A stretch of 64,000 nucleotides of DNA from Melanocharis versteri (GCA_013397845.1 VZTG01001872.1:313670-377669), one strand, 5' to 3'; shown: positions 50,408 through 62,885, counted from the first letter of the stretch. The notes: generated by a model not told the origin, from the letters alone. Numbers and translations: made by a program.

Positions 50408-50627
50408 GTGAGGGTGGTAAAACCCTGGAGTAGGTGGCCCAGAAGGGCGGTGGAAGGCCCATCCCTGGGAATATTCAAGGTCAGGTTGGACCAGGCCCTG
50501 AACAACCTGGTCTAGTTGAAGATGTCCCTGCTTATGGTGGACATAGGTGGCCCCATGGCTGGACTAGGTGGCCCTTAAAGGTCCCTTCCAATCCAAATGA
50601 TTCCATGATGTTATGACCCTAGTTTGA
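50408..50627 (+). mobile_element. CR1 LINE 3' fragment
   Basis: It contains the classic CR1 phrases CCCTGGGAATATTCAAGGTC, GGTTGGACCAGGCCCTGA and AAGGTCCCTTCCAATCC, with a terminal ATTCCATGATGTTATGA repeat. It is one of the better-preserved copies here. Confidence 0.93.
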
Positions 50628-52721
50628 ATGGTTGCAGTTATGCTGCAGATGAGTTTTACTAACAGCAGAAAATGACAAAGCATTGTCTGAAACTTACTCT
50701 AAAAAAAAAAATCACACATCGATATTTGCAAAAATATTAGTCAGAAATACAGGTAACATAATGCAAAGTGTTAAATGCAAGTCACGGTTTTCTACAGACT
50801 CTTACCTACACACTAACAAATGGCATCTTCCATTTTTAACTTCTTTTAGAAGTTAGATATAAAAGAAAAGCAACTTGGACACATTCAAACAAAAGAGAAG
50901 GGAGTTAAAAGTGCACTAATTCTTCTTTGTACTGCATCTAGAGGTCCAAACTGTTAGCAGTGACACAACTCTATTACAAGACTAAAATTGTATTTTCCTA
51001 AGTTCTTGGCTCTGTCTACTTGGAACTCAAAAAGGTAACAAATAAGGTATTATGTTCCTCATTTCTATTTATTTTAATCCCATTACATTATTTAATAGAA
51101 ATTCTAGCCTTCTTCAATTTAATTTAGCTGATTTTACTCCAGATTTGCATCTGCTAGATACAGCTGCAATGACAGAGATGCAAGTAACAAGACTATTTTA
51201 CATCAGAATTCCTTTTTCTCTTGGAGATCTCAAGTTATTATTTTTTGGCTAGAGGCCAGTAAGTTTTAATGCTAGCTTTCAGTGAAATCTAGGAATATTT
51301 TATTCCTAGACATCCTATCAATTAGGGTTTTTCCCCCCTCAAAAGACGAGACATCCTAACCATCTGTGTCTGTTAATAAAAACAGGCAGAAAATTCCTTC
51401 CCTGGACCAGACCATTTTCTGATGTATAACCTCCCACTGTGGCCAGACCCGGGTTCTTACCAGCCTGTTTCACTAACTTGTTATTAACTCAAATCTTACA
51501 CTTATGTTTTAGTGATTGTTTTGTTTTCTTCTGGTGCCATTACCACCATTCAGTTTCACTCATCACTACCACCTTCATTTAGTTACTTTTGCCAGATTTT
51601 TCTGTGCAATCTCCCTGACCCACTCTTGGCTCTTCCTGTTCAAGCTTCCCCCTTGCTGCATATCAGTTTGGGAACAGAACACTCGTTAGTCATTAACAGT
51701 TTCTAAGAACTGCACGTTTATTGTTCTGCTTTGCTTCAGTCTTCTAGAAAAGAACAACTTTTGATCTATTCTTGAACTCCAGTCACCCTTCATTTATGTA
51801 GGTCCCTGAGCAGACTTCCTCATGGAAGGCTCCCATTCCTCTTAGCATTTGTGCATTTAATTTCAAAATTCCAGGTTTCTCCATGAACTCTTAAGGTAAC
51901 CTTTGCTAATTTTAGATCAGCTCAGACTCCCACTAATAGGGCAACAGTGATGAGGCAGTACCTTTTCCAGAAGGAGCTGAAGGGAGAGGATATTACCATT
52001 TTAGACTGGAAAGCTCATGCTCTCCGCTGTGGTCCTAAAAAATTAACCTAGTTTTAAAGCATTAATCCAGTCTTCCCTTCCCCCACGAATTAGCTCACCA
52101 CTCACCTTGAACTTGGCAGAATTAATCTGCATTTCCCTGGCAAAGTGTCTAGCTATTATGAGCCAAGTAACAAATGCCTGAAAAACAACAGCAACATGGT
52201 ACCGAGTCTTCTCTTTGGCAGTAATAACACAACAATACGTAATTATTATATTCACATCACCACCTAATTTGTTACAGTGTTATGCACTGTGTCATGGTGC
52301 TCCAAAATAAACCCATTTAGCAGACAGAGGACAGAAAGGCAAAACCAGCAGAGGAAATGTGGAATCACACCCTCTTTGGTAACTCTTTTATTTTACCCTT
52401 TACAGAGGTTTTTCAAGGTGTCATCTGGCCTACTTAAAATTTCACAATATATAGAGATCACTCCCTGAGGGTCAGCCTTACTTATGCAAGCAGTTGCATT
52501 GCCCTACATCTTGCCTCAAAGGGGTTACTGAGACTACATCTTTCATCTGAGTTTGCATTCAGCTCAGTAATTTTATTTTGTAGACTATGCAGGGTACAAA
52601 GCTGGCATGAAACCACAAAGATACATGCATACACTTTTAAGGATTATCTCATCACTGCACAATTCCTTTAGTTTTGTATAATTAACTATTAACAGTACTG
52701 AAACACCATACTCTAAAACTG

Positions 52722-52790
52722 TTAAATATGGGGGTTGGACAAGATGATCTCCAGAGGTCCCTTCCTACACTAAATACTCTGTGATTCTTT
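52722..52790 (+). mobile_element. CR1 LINE terminal fragment
   Basis: A short tail reading GGGTTGGACAAGATGATCTC, AGAGGTCCCTTCC and TCTGTGATTCT, the CR1 3' terminus. Confidence 0.85.
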
Positions 52791-53010
52791 ACCTTCAAGC
52801 CTGGATAGCTCCTTGCTAAACATTAAAAACCTGAGGAAAATAAAAGCCAGAGCACAGGGAGAGCAGGCACCTCTCAAAGCCATGCTTCCAAATGCCTCCT
52901 CGCACAGAGCTTTCTCCCTGCATGGATTTCTTTTTCTCCCTTTTGCAGAAAGCAGAAGTCACACGAGGAAGCTCGAGCAGCAAGGGCTCCGGCAGCACAG
53001 CTTACAAAAA

Positions 53011-53087
53011 TACATACATACATACACACACACACATATGCACACACATATATATAAAATAATTACATATACAATAATATATATATG
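53011..53087. repeat. TACA/CA/TA compound microsatellite
   Basis: TACA units grade into CA and then TA repeats. Confidence 0.85.
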
Positions 53088-53584
53088 GGTTATAGCTGAG
53101 GGAGACTAGCCTAAGCACAGGGTGCTTGGGAGAACAAGGACGTCCAGCAGCTCTGGCAGCTTCCCTGAGGGAACCTTTCCCTGGGCAGAGGCCTAAAGGA
53201 GCAAAGATAACAATTGTTAGCACCAATAGCAGTAGTAGCAATAAACCTTGGGTTTCTTAAGGTATTTTTGTACTTATGTTTGCTGCACAGGTCAGGAAAT
53301 CCGCATCTTTGTAGTAATTTTCAAGACTTTTCAACCCATTCACTGCAGCCACACAGTCACATTTAGCCAGGCCCAGCACTGAAAATAATCACACATTCAC
53401 CTGTCAAATCATACAAGGGGGGGAAAAAAAGTGTATGTCATCATCCTGAACCAGTCCTGGTCTAGCAGCAAAAAGTAAAAAACCAATCGTGTTTTGTAGT
53501 TAACATTCAACACAAAAGGCCTAGTAAAAGGAACCTTCTGGCAGCACAGCAGCCCCAAAAATCGCCTTTTCCCCACACGCTTAC

Positions 53585-53978
53585 GAGGAGCGGCTGAGGG
53601 AGCTGGGGTGGCTGAGCCTGGAAGAGGCTCAGGGGGCCCTCATGGCTCCCTCCAACTAACCGGAGTCCGGCCTCTTCTACCCTCCCTGCACTGAGACCTG
53701 AGAAAATGGCCTCAAACTGAGACACGGGAGATTGGGATTAGACAGCAGAAAAAAAGTTTTTCTTCACTGGTCTGGTGGTCAAGACCTTGGAATGGACTGC
53801 CGAGGGGGGAGGCGGAGTCACCGACCCCGGAGGTGTTTAAGAGGTGCCTGGATTTGGCGCTGGGTGATGTAGCTTAGTGGTTTAGGAGTTTAGGGGTTTA
53901 GAGGTTACAGTGATTTAGGGGTTACAGCGGCAATGCCGGCTCGACAGCTGCACTCAATGACCTCAAAAATCTTTTCCG
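53585..53978 (+). mobile_element. CR1 LINE fragment next to the PPP3R1 promoter
   Basis: It starts with GAGGAGCGGCTGAGGGAGCT, continues through TGGCCTCAAACTG, CTTGGAATGGACTGCCGAGG and GGAGGTGTTTAAG, and closes with ACTCAATGACCTCAAAAATC plus TTTTCC. A TTTAGGGG-like short repeat (53879-53930) is expanded inside it. The element ends 27 bp before a YY1 motif of PPP3R1. Confidence 0.88.
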
Positions 53979-54004
53979 CCCCGGACTGCCGCACAACCGC
54001 CCCT

Positions 54005-54015
54005 CCGCCATTTTG
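54005..54015 (+). promoter_or_regulatory. YY1 motif
   Basis: CCGCCATTTTG matches the YY1 consensus CCGCCATNTTG at every position. YY1 often binds near the start of TATA-less CpG-island promoters. Confidence 0.6.
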
Positions 54016-54032
54016 CGCCCCCACCTCCCCGA

Positions 54033-54040
54033 TGACGTCA
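54033..54040. promoter_or_regulatory. Full palindromic CRE
   Basis: TGACGTCA, the complete CREB/ATF site, lies 335 bp upstream of the ATG. Its position in a CpG-island core promoter makes real use plausible. Confidence 0.6.
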
Positions 54041-54145
54041 CACACTTGCCCCNGGCAGCGGGATCAGGCCCTACCTTCAGGGGAGCCCATGGCCCGCCGC
54101 GGGCAGCGCTGCGGGTCCGCCGGGAGCCATCCCCGCGCCGAGCAT

Positions 54146-54200
54146 CCCCTCCCTCCCTCCCTCCTTCCCTCCCTCGCTCGCTCGCTCCCTCCCTCCCTCC
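54146..54200. repeat. CCCT/CGCT pyrimidine-rich tract in the 5' UTR region
   Basis: Repeated CCCT and CGCT units, almost free of purines on the plus strand. Such tracts are common in GC-rich 5' UTRs and can form triplex DNA. Confidence 0.75.
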
Positions 54201-54367
54201 GTGCGCGGGTCAGCGGAGCCTCTGCCGCAGTGACGGGAGCGGGATCGGGAGCGTGATCGGGAGCGCACTGGGAGTGGCAACGGCGGCGGCGGCGCCGGAC
54301 AACGCACAGCGAGGCCGGGGTCGGCGGATTCATCTGCGGGGGAGACGCCTGACGCCCACCCGCCGCC

Positions 54368-54370
54368 ATG
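54368..54370 (+). CDS. PPP3R1: Calcineurin B subunit, first coding exon (initiator Met only)
   Basis: PPP3R1 is the regulatory, Ca2+-binding subunit of the phosphatase calcineurin, with four EF hands and an N-myristoylated Gly2. Here the ATG sits in a perfect GCCGCC Kozak context inside the CpG island and is followed at once by a GTGAGG donor, so this exon would add only Met. In this family the next exon begins with Gly2. The call rests on synteny (PPP3R1 follows CNRIP1 on the same strand in human), the CpG island, and this start-then-donor layout. The EF-hand exons are not in the window; I found no match for them up to 64000. Confidence 0.7.
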
Positions 54371-55062
54371 GTGAGGACCCTCCCTCGCTTCCCTCCCTAG
54401 TTCTTCCCACCTCCCCGCTCCCGCCCCGCCGGAATATTCCAGACCGGGCCGGGCCCCCCACCCCCGCGGCCCCACCGCCGCTCCGCCTCGGCGCTGCCCT
54501 GCTCCTGACCCGGCTCCTCCCGCCCCCGGGCCGTCCACGTCCTCCCGCGGGCGAGCGCCTCTCTGGGCTTCCTTCCCGGCTCTCCGCGGCGGCGGGCGCA
54601 TCCCCCGCTCCGCTCCGCCGCCCACGGAACCCCGCTGGCTCCCCGCCTCCTCCCTCCGCCGCCTTGGCAGCGCCCGTCGGGCTCGGCCCTTCCCTTCCCT
54701 GGCACCCTCTCGCCTCACCCCACCCGGCCCTCCCTGCGGTCCGGGGATTCGCGTCCCTCGGGCTGCGCCTCGTCCGTTCTCCAGAGACACCATCGGCGCC
54801 CCGGGGCCGTTTCGGGAGGGAACTCGGGCGCTTTGGGCGGCGCTGCCGTGCGGGGGCTGTTTCGCAGCCCCGCGGGGTTCTCCCACCGCCCCCGGTGCAG
54901 CAGCAGCGGTAGCGCTGTGCCGTTCGTGCGCGGACCGGAAAGCTGTAATGCACGTAGCCCAGTGGACTGGATAATGCGCGCTGTGGCTGGGCTGGGGCGG
55001 AAAGCTGACACTTCGCCTGCGATGGGTGCTCGGGGTTTGGGGCTGCGGGAGCGCGATGTGTC

Positions 55063-55092
55063 CAGGTGTGTGTGTGTGTCTGTGTGTGCGCG
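55063..55092. repeat. Short (GT)n microsatellite
   Basis: GT units with one interruption, near the edge of the CpG island. Confidence 0.8.
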
Positions 55093-57540
55093 AGAGTCGC
55101 TCTGTTTTTTCAATCATGACGGGTTTAAATTTCCCTTTTTCTGCCGTAAAATTAACCCGGAGATACAGTATGGAGTCCTGTAGTATTTTACGTCGACACT
55201 AGGGGTGTCTCCTGCTTCTCACCGCTGCCAAGAAATCAACGCCCTTTTTTTTAATAAACATTTATTTTAACCTAAAAATTATCCAGTACCCTGGCTGCAG
55301 GAAGACCTGGCAATATTTTGGTTTTACAGCTGGAGAAATACAAGTAGTTCAAATTTTTTTTTTTGTTTTTTACCCTTTCAGAGCGAGGCCAACTGGTTAT
55401 CACATTGCACGTTAGACTTCAGAGAGCCTGGAAGTCAAAAATGGGTTTCCTTTTGTTTTTAAGCAAGGCATTGCAGTCTTTCCTTTAAAAAATAAAGTTG
55501 TGGCAGAAATTAATGTGCCATGCTCAGGCTGGTTTTGTGTGTACACTTTAATAGATGTGTGTTTGGAGAAATGCTTAGAAATGTATAAAGCTTTGGGTTT
55601 GGTTGGGAGCACATCGAGACTGTGAGGGGGAAAAAAAAAAAGCTCATATTTTGAGAACAAGGTATTAATGAATTTGAGACTTTAAAAAGTTGTTATTACT
55701 TATGCCATGGTTGCAATACTGCTAATTATTTTGAATGTATACATCATCATGAACAGCGATCGTCTTCCACGCAACAGTTGTGCTCATCCTGCCGGTAGCT
55801 GGGTCTTCTGTGAAAATTTTGTTCTCAAAGACCTGCCGGATGAGGTAGACTAACATGCATAAAAGGAAAGAAATGTTACTGAACTATGATGCCCGTGTGT
55901 GTGTCAGCGACCTTTAATGAGCTTAACTTTTGTGTATTATCAGTTTTGATTAGTTTTTCCTCCATTCTGTTGTAACTAAAGCTTTCCTAGCATCCTTTGA
56001 TGGTATAATCATGTTGGTCATTACTTCATTGCTTCCTGAACAGTGTTTGTGTATGATGCATTGCAATGTGGATGGAAATGCATATACTGAGGAAAAAAGG
56101 TGTGCTGGATGTTACCTGTACCAGTAAAGGTGCTTGTTTGCTAAAATAAGCGGAACATCACTGTAGTTGTATCACTGCACTGGTTCTGGTAACACCTGAT
56201 CTTAGGTGCCTTTTATCATGAAAACCAATCTAAAACCATACAGTAACAAGAAAACACCCCCGACATTTCATTTAAGTTGCTATTCTTTTTGTTGTCATTA
56301 ATCGGGGGATGTTTTCATTGAAAGGGTTCAGTTTTAGTGAAGGAATACATCTTGTTTCAACCCTTACGGTATTAGAGAAATTATTTTTTCACAGTTTAGA
56401 GCAACATTTCTTTATGTTCTTACAGGATGAGAGAGCTGACAGTTATGGTGTAAAAAGAGTTGAATGTATTGTTGTGTTTGTAGTAGGTAGCTTAAGATAA
56501 AACAAAAACATCTAGTGAGTCAAAGAATGCTCTTTTGGATGTTTAGGTATAGCCAGTTCTAAAATAATCTGTCAGAGCATACGATGAGGAGTCCATTACA
56601 TAATGCTAGAAGTAATGTTGATACGCTATTTTTGTCAGAGTTGACTTAGCAAGTTTTTCCTATGCATAGTGTTTTCTAGGAAAAGGTAAACAGCACAGAT
56701 AAAGGTATTAAATGATCTTAATTTTAGATGGATAAATTCTGTCTTCTTGGGATGGTCTGTGTTCTGGTTCATCTCCAGTTCTTGAACTTTATAGATGTAG
56801 TACAGAAGCCCCAGAATTCTACAGGAATCACCCAAAACGTGTTACATCGTGCATCCATCTTAACTAGTCTCTTATTCAGTTGTTTTGACTCACTTCACTT
56901 GAATAGTAGTGCCTCTGGTGCATTTTCTCCAGCCAGAACTGATCTAACACTGGTTCTAAATTACTGGGGTAAAGAACCTCCTAAACAGGTTTTTTGCAAT
57001 AAAACAGAAAAAGAACCCCAGAAGACCATCTTAAATAATTGTTTACTATTTAGCAGGGGAGGTCTTAAATGCTTTGGTTATTAGCTGAAAAAAAAGCTAG
57101 TTATTCCTAAAAAGGAAGATAGGGCCTGTTGGTGGAGGAGGAAAAAGACTTTTTAAAAAGTAATTCTATTTTTTCAGTATTACTTTGGTAGAAGTAGAAT
57201 CCTGTTTTTATATGGTTAAACTATTAATTTAACAATAGGGAGGGATGAAAATTGAGTAGTTGAAGGGAAAATAGTTGGTGGTGGGCATACCTCAGGAGCT
57301 TCGGTGTATTCATCACCTAAGGCGTCTGGCATAGCAGTGAAAGGGAAACTTTAAGGGAGTGAGATTAATAACACCTAAATTGTGGGGTTTATTCATATCT
57401 TAAAGTAAATGGGACTGTCTTCTGTCAATCAGTGCCAGAAAAAGAGAATTCAGTAATTCTGGTGTTTCCGAAGAAACAACGTGAGGCAGAAAGGCACGTA
57501 TTTATGCCAAACCATTTCTCTTTGTCTGCTTCTGCCTCCT

Positions 57541-57920
57541 CACAGAATGGGTCAGGTTGGAAGGGACTACAGTGGGTCACCTACTTCCACCTCCCTGCTC
57601 AAGCAGGGTCATCCTGGAGCACGTTGCATGGGATTGTGCCCAGATGGTTCTGGAATATCTCCAGTGAGGGGGACTCCACACCCTCTCTGGGTGATCTGTT
57701 CCATGTGCAGTCACTGCACAGTAAAGAGCTTCTTCCTCATGCTGAGGTGGAACTTCCTGTGCCTCAGTTTCTGCCCGTTGCCTCTTGTCCTATTGTTCAG
57801 CACTACCGCCCGGAGCCTGGTCCATCCTCTTGGAGCCCTCCCTTCAGATACTGATGCACATTGATTAGGTCCTGACTCTCTCAGCCTTTCCTTGTGAGAG
57901 AGATGCTCCAGTCCCTTAAT
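57541..57920 (-). mobile_element. CR1 LINE fragment, reverse orientation
   Basis: It begins CACAGAATGGGTCAGGTTGG and continues with inverted CR1 blocks including CATCCTGGAGCACGTTGC, CCAGTGAGGGGGACTCCACA and GAGCTTCTTCCTCATGCTGA, ending near GCTCCAGTCCCTTAATC. At about 380 bp it is one of the two longest CR1 copies here and lies antisense in PPP3R1 intron 1. Confidence 0.94.
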
Positions 57921-58189
57921 CTGGGTGCTGAATTGGTGCTTACCTGGCAGTGTTACAGAAGAAATAGCTTGGTTTTGATTGTAGGTATGCTTAATAGTGT
58001 TCTTCTACTGTAATTCGTAAATTAATCTTGCATAAGATTTTTCAGCATTGCTGTGGTTTTTTTCTTCTAGTTCGAAGGATTGTTTTGCTTTCCCTCCCCA
58101 GTTTAAGTGCCTGTGTTTAGCTGTGTTTTACTAAAGAAAATAGTATCCTCTCCTAAAACATTTTAAATCTGAATGGTAATTGAACATAA

Positions 58190-58256
58190 AATTCTGTAGG
58201 TTGGACTCAGTGATCTCGGAGGTCTTTTCCAACCTAACTCATTCCGTAATTCTAAA
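58190..58256 (+). mobile_element. CR1 LINE terminal fragment
   Basis: GTAGGTTGGACTCAGTGATC, GGAGGTCTTTTCCAACCTAA and CATTCCGTAATTCT form the CR1 3' end. Confidence 0.88.
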
Positions 58257-61200
58257 GACTTTGGTTTAACTATATGAAACTATGATCAAAAATAGTTTTA
58301 ATAAAGAAACATTTTTTGTAATTTGAGCTAATATATGACTTCTTGAAAGTAATTTGCTCTCTATTTCCTTGCCCCTCCTCTTCTTTGCCAAGCCCGTTCT
58401 CCCTTCTCCGTGTAATATCATTTGTCAAGTTGTAATTGGGAGAAAAATTACACTGCACTGTTCTTTGTTCATTGGCAGCCAGTTCATTTAGTGACACATT
58501 TCCCAGTTTCCTATCCTTGTTTTCTCCTGGACTGTTTTTCTGTTTTCCTGAGCTTGTTTATTCCTTTATGTTCCCTGCAGAAGGACCATGGGGTTAAAGG
58601 GGACTGGCTGTTTCCATACTTCCTACATGCTATTTCTTTGCCAGGATCAGCAGAAACAGAGAAGGTGCTACTGTGTGATGTCCTTGTCATGATCCAACTC
58701 TTCTGCCACGGGAGGAGCGAGCACTGCGAGGATGGGGGAGTAAAAATTGAAGTGGTGGGGAAGGAATGATGACAGGCATGTGTCGGCATAAAATGTGGAG
58801 TGAAAAGTGCTTGTGCTTAAAGGTTATGCAGCTGGAACCTCTGAACAGGATACCATTAGAAAATAAGCATCTTGTTTGGCTTGCAGGCCTATGTTAATTA
58901 AAGTGTAGAAAAGTTGGAACTCCTGAAATAGTTAGAATTTTATTGGCTGACATGATTGCTTTAATATGTTCTTTCTTTCCCAAAGACGATAAGAATTTAA
59001 CTTGCTGTACTCTTGTAACGCTGGTAAATATTGCCCTTGCTCTGCAAATGAAACAGGTCAAGGTCATGGCAGGGTAGCAAACTTTTCCGAGGTCCTTGTC
59101 TTTGTTTGGAAGTTAGCATTAGTATGTGATGTTGTAAATGGACAGTGTGTTTGTAGCTTTGAAAATAAATATGTCTGCATCAAATTAACTGTTACAAATT
59201 TAGGGGTCTTGGGACTTGGAGTTAAAATGCAGCCCCTAGGAAATGTGCTGTGCGTTGTCCATTGAGCTTAGGGAATGTGGCGGTGTTCGGTGGTCACAGG
59301 CTGCCTTCTTCCAACATCTTTGTAACAGTGTTTCAGCCACTTAAAATGACTGGTTTTAGAGATTTGACCTGGAGATGGGCCTTTAATATCCTGGAAAAGC
59401 TACTCTGTTTCTTGGTTGTGGCCTAAAGTAATCTTGACACCAGCAGTGTCAGAAAGATCAGCTGCAGAGATTGCCTTAATGTGCTGAGTGAAGCGGGAAA
59501 GTCTTGGACATGCACCAACATCTTTTAATCTGTAATAGCTAAGTCTTTTGGTACACCAGTTCAAGTATTCTGGGAAAGTCCAGGACTAGCAGCAATATAT
59601 TCTACTTGGTGAATGATGTAGCTAGATTTTTTTGGTCACTGCATGAAATACTGTATTTAGTAATAATGAGATGAGTTTAACCAGGGCTAAGCTTGAACTA
59701 TGTCTTGTCTTTCTATTTAGGTCTTATATATATAATTTGAGTGGCAAAAGTCTGTGGAGAATTGTTTGTGGTTTTTTTGAAGTTTCAGGTGTGTCTAAGA
59801 ATAAAATCCCTGTCTTTCAAGTGAAGTAATTTTTGGAGTGTCGTTTCTTCTTTATTTTGATGTTTTGTTTAGCTTGAAAATTTTTATTTGGTAGCTGTAC
59901 TTCATTAGGCTTTTTCCATAAAGGCTGTGTTTTATATATTGCTACAAGTGCTTTAACTGCTTGGGCAAAACTGTGCTGATGGTACAAAACAGGCTGGAGA
60001 CTATATCTGACTCACTTGTAACTTGACAGTCATTTGGCCCTGCTATTGATACTCCCTTCCACAATTAAGGAAGAAATCCTAGCGATATAAATAATCCTCA
60101 ACTGCATTAAAGAAGTTCTGGAAACCTGTTAAATGCTTTGAATTAAAGGACAGCATTTCTCATGAACTGCCAATAAAAGTCTTAGCTTCTGAGCTGTAAA
60201 CAGGTTGTGTCAATTAGTGAAATATTTGCAGTCTGTGTTGATGAACATTTTTAAGCAAACTTAAGGCAAAGAACTGAAACTTGATTCAGCTTGAAGTTCC
60301 AACAGTTTATAGCATTGCCTAAGTTAGGTAAGGTAGGAATTAAAAAAAATGTGGTAAGACATTTGTGGAAGAAATTCAGTCAGAATTGGGGAGGGGCCGG
60401 AGAGGAAGGAATGGGACAACAGATAGGAAGCCCAGAAATGAAGCCCAGGGTTGATACGTTTCTGGGAAGGAACCAAGCTACTGGAAAAGTGGATTCAGCT
60501 GTGATTCTCACAAGAATACAATCCTAGGATCATCTTTAAATGCTGTGGAACTTTTTCTTCCTCTGATATATTTGTGACAAATAGGTAGGTTTTTTACCCC
60601 TTATTTTCATCAGCTGGAAACTACAGGACTCTTTTTTCTACCTCTTCTCTGTTGCTACCCTGGGAGTATCTCCTCTGTGTACATTTATCAGGTGTTTTGG
60701 GGTTTTTTTCATAAGTGGTAAAAGACAAAACCAACTGTTGTTTCACAGGTTCTGTTACAGGTTCTGGATAGCATCACTGAAGTCGAAAGAAGTCACTTGA
60801 ATTCCCTCTGCTGAATGACACTATGGCCAGCAGAGAGGACTTTAAAAGGAGTTGTTTGGTTTGTTGTTGGGTTTCTTTTTCAATAAACTCCATGGCTGTG
60901 CTTCAGGCCTGAGCTTGTGAAGGAGAACTCATGTACTTTGTAGGCGTGCTGACTGAACAGCTTTTCAGCCTTGTGTATATAAGATGTTCCCTTGGGAAGT
61001 TTAATTTAGGTTTGAGCCACTGCTAACAGGCTTAGCACCGTGGTATCTGAGCAGTCATGGGTCAGTTTTGTTGATAATGCTAAAGTGACACTTCACAGAT
61101 TTTTTTAGATTAAAGCTTGATTGCATGTAGATCTGCTAACAAATCTAGAAAAAAACCTATGATAAATAGGAGAACTAAGCAGCAGTAATAAAAATGTCAG

Positions 61201-62885
61201 ATGAATAAATAGACTTGATTTTTATATTTTACTCAGGGAGACTATCTTGGCACTCTTACTTGATACCTCTGAGAAGAGAAGTTATTAAAATACCTGTTTG
61301 CTACTTATTCTTAAAATTTTCTAGTGATTCTTATAAAAGCAGTGTTAGTTTTCCTGAAATATTTCATTCAAAAAGCTGTTTGTTTTATTAATAAGACATT
61401 TGCAGTAGGTACCACTGGTGTTAGGGTGGGGTTTTTTTTTGTTTTCAGACAGTGCATGGAAAAGTCAGATAAATGTAATTTGTAAAATAGGAGAGGTTGA
61501 TAAGTTTGAATCTTGCATACTCTTGAATGTTATAGTACAACTCTAGTGTTGGTGCAGCTGAGTTTTGCTAAAGGTCAATTCTGAAAAATTCTCTTTTGAG
61601 AAGCCTTGAAAAAATGGGCTGGTGAGTTAAAAGGTGGCCAAATGTGCTTTTGTGGTGAGAAAACAAAAAGTCATGTGAGCAAAAGGGACTAAGATGGCGC
61701 AGAATAAGAAGATGGTGGGTTTAGATTTAGGCATTTTTATGTGATGATGTAGTAATAGTGTACTGCTCCATAGCAGGGGGCAGATCAACTAAAGATTCCA
61801 GAAAAATTGGTTTTAGAGAACGGATGGGTTTTACTAGTAATTTTATCTACTTTCTCGAAGGTATTGTGTAGCATCTGTGCAGTGCCATAAATGTTGAGTC
61901 AAGTCAATCTTGTTACCCAGTGTTTCACAAAGAGCTGTTAAAAAGCTTTGTTTAAAATTACAAGTGTTCTTTGATTTGCAATTCATATTGCTGACTGGTG
62001 TGCAAATGTATACGCATTACATACTGCCTTTAATGCTTGCAAACTGTAAGTTTTTGAAAGTACGGCATGTGAAGAGCTAAGATGGTGAATAGCAGAAAGG
62101 TGGTGGCCTGTGGTTCTGTGGGCAGGTTGTGATTGCATGCACAGTTGTGTCGGTCTTTGTACGCTGCCTCGGACTGGATTCTTGATTGTGAGCAACTGAT
62201 AATTATTACTGGAAGTCCCTGGGGCTCTGCAAGGGTACATCTACTGGACTTTTTCTGGAACCTGTAGACCCCATATATAGCAGTAATTTTTCTAATGCTG
62301 CGTTGTGTGTACTCTTATGCTTGCTTTTACATACATTTACAACTTTATGTACATTTACTACTTAAGAAAATTTACAGCTCTTCGGGACAGCTGTTTCTGG
62401 TTGTATTGTCAATTACAGCAATTAATAAGCTTTGATTTCTGTCAAGATTAAGCAATCTTTAGTAAGTGCTGTGAATCTTTTATTTAGAGATCTTAGAACT
62501 ATTTTGGTAATGAGATTTTGGATAATTCTTCAAACATTTGACATGAATGTTTATAAACTACTGAAATTGGTTTAGACTTCTAATTCAATCCTTGGAGTAC
62601 CCTTATATTAGCTTGTAGCAAAAGTGACAAATGTCTCTTATTTGATACTCAATATTTGCATTCCTGTATGTAAGAAACAAGCCAGTTCCTGCCCTGAAGA
62701 ACTTAACCTAAAATATTCTTTTAAATAGCATTTGAGTATTACTTCATATAACCAACTCCTGAATGGACATCTCCTCAGTGTTATGATTAAAAATAGTCAA
62801 TACTTTCTCCATGACACATGTCATATAAAGAAAACTGTTCGAAGGGTTTGAAATGTTCCATAGCAGGGAACACTTTATTGAAAGT

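Larger units (their letters stand above)
34430..53584. other. Gene-poor CNRIP1-PPP3R1 spacer, second part
   Basis: About 19 kb of AT-rich DNA holding an A-rich tract (43096-43175), two CR1 fragments (50408-50627, 52722-52790) and a TACA/CA/TA compound microsatellite (53011-53087). All open frames are short and resemble nothing I know. Distal regulatory elements cannot be judged without conservation data. Confidence 0.7.
53979..55060 (+). promoter_or_regulatory. PPP3R1: PPP3R1 CpG-island promoter and 5' UTR region
   Basis: A dense CpG island surrounds the probable PPP3R1 start. It carries a YY1 motif, a palindromic CRE, pyrimidine CCCT repeats and the GCCGCCATG start. No TATA box is visible, so dispersed initiation is likely. 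One undetermined base is at 54053. Confidence 0.75.

Noticed and set aside
54013..55117. Long frames of 200-350 codons on both strands around PPP3R1 exon 1
   Set aside because: They are Arg/Pro/Gly-rich translations of the CpG island with no domain, typical of GC-rich DNA.
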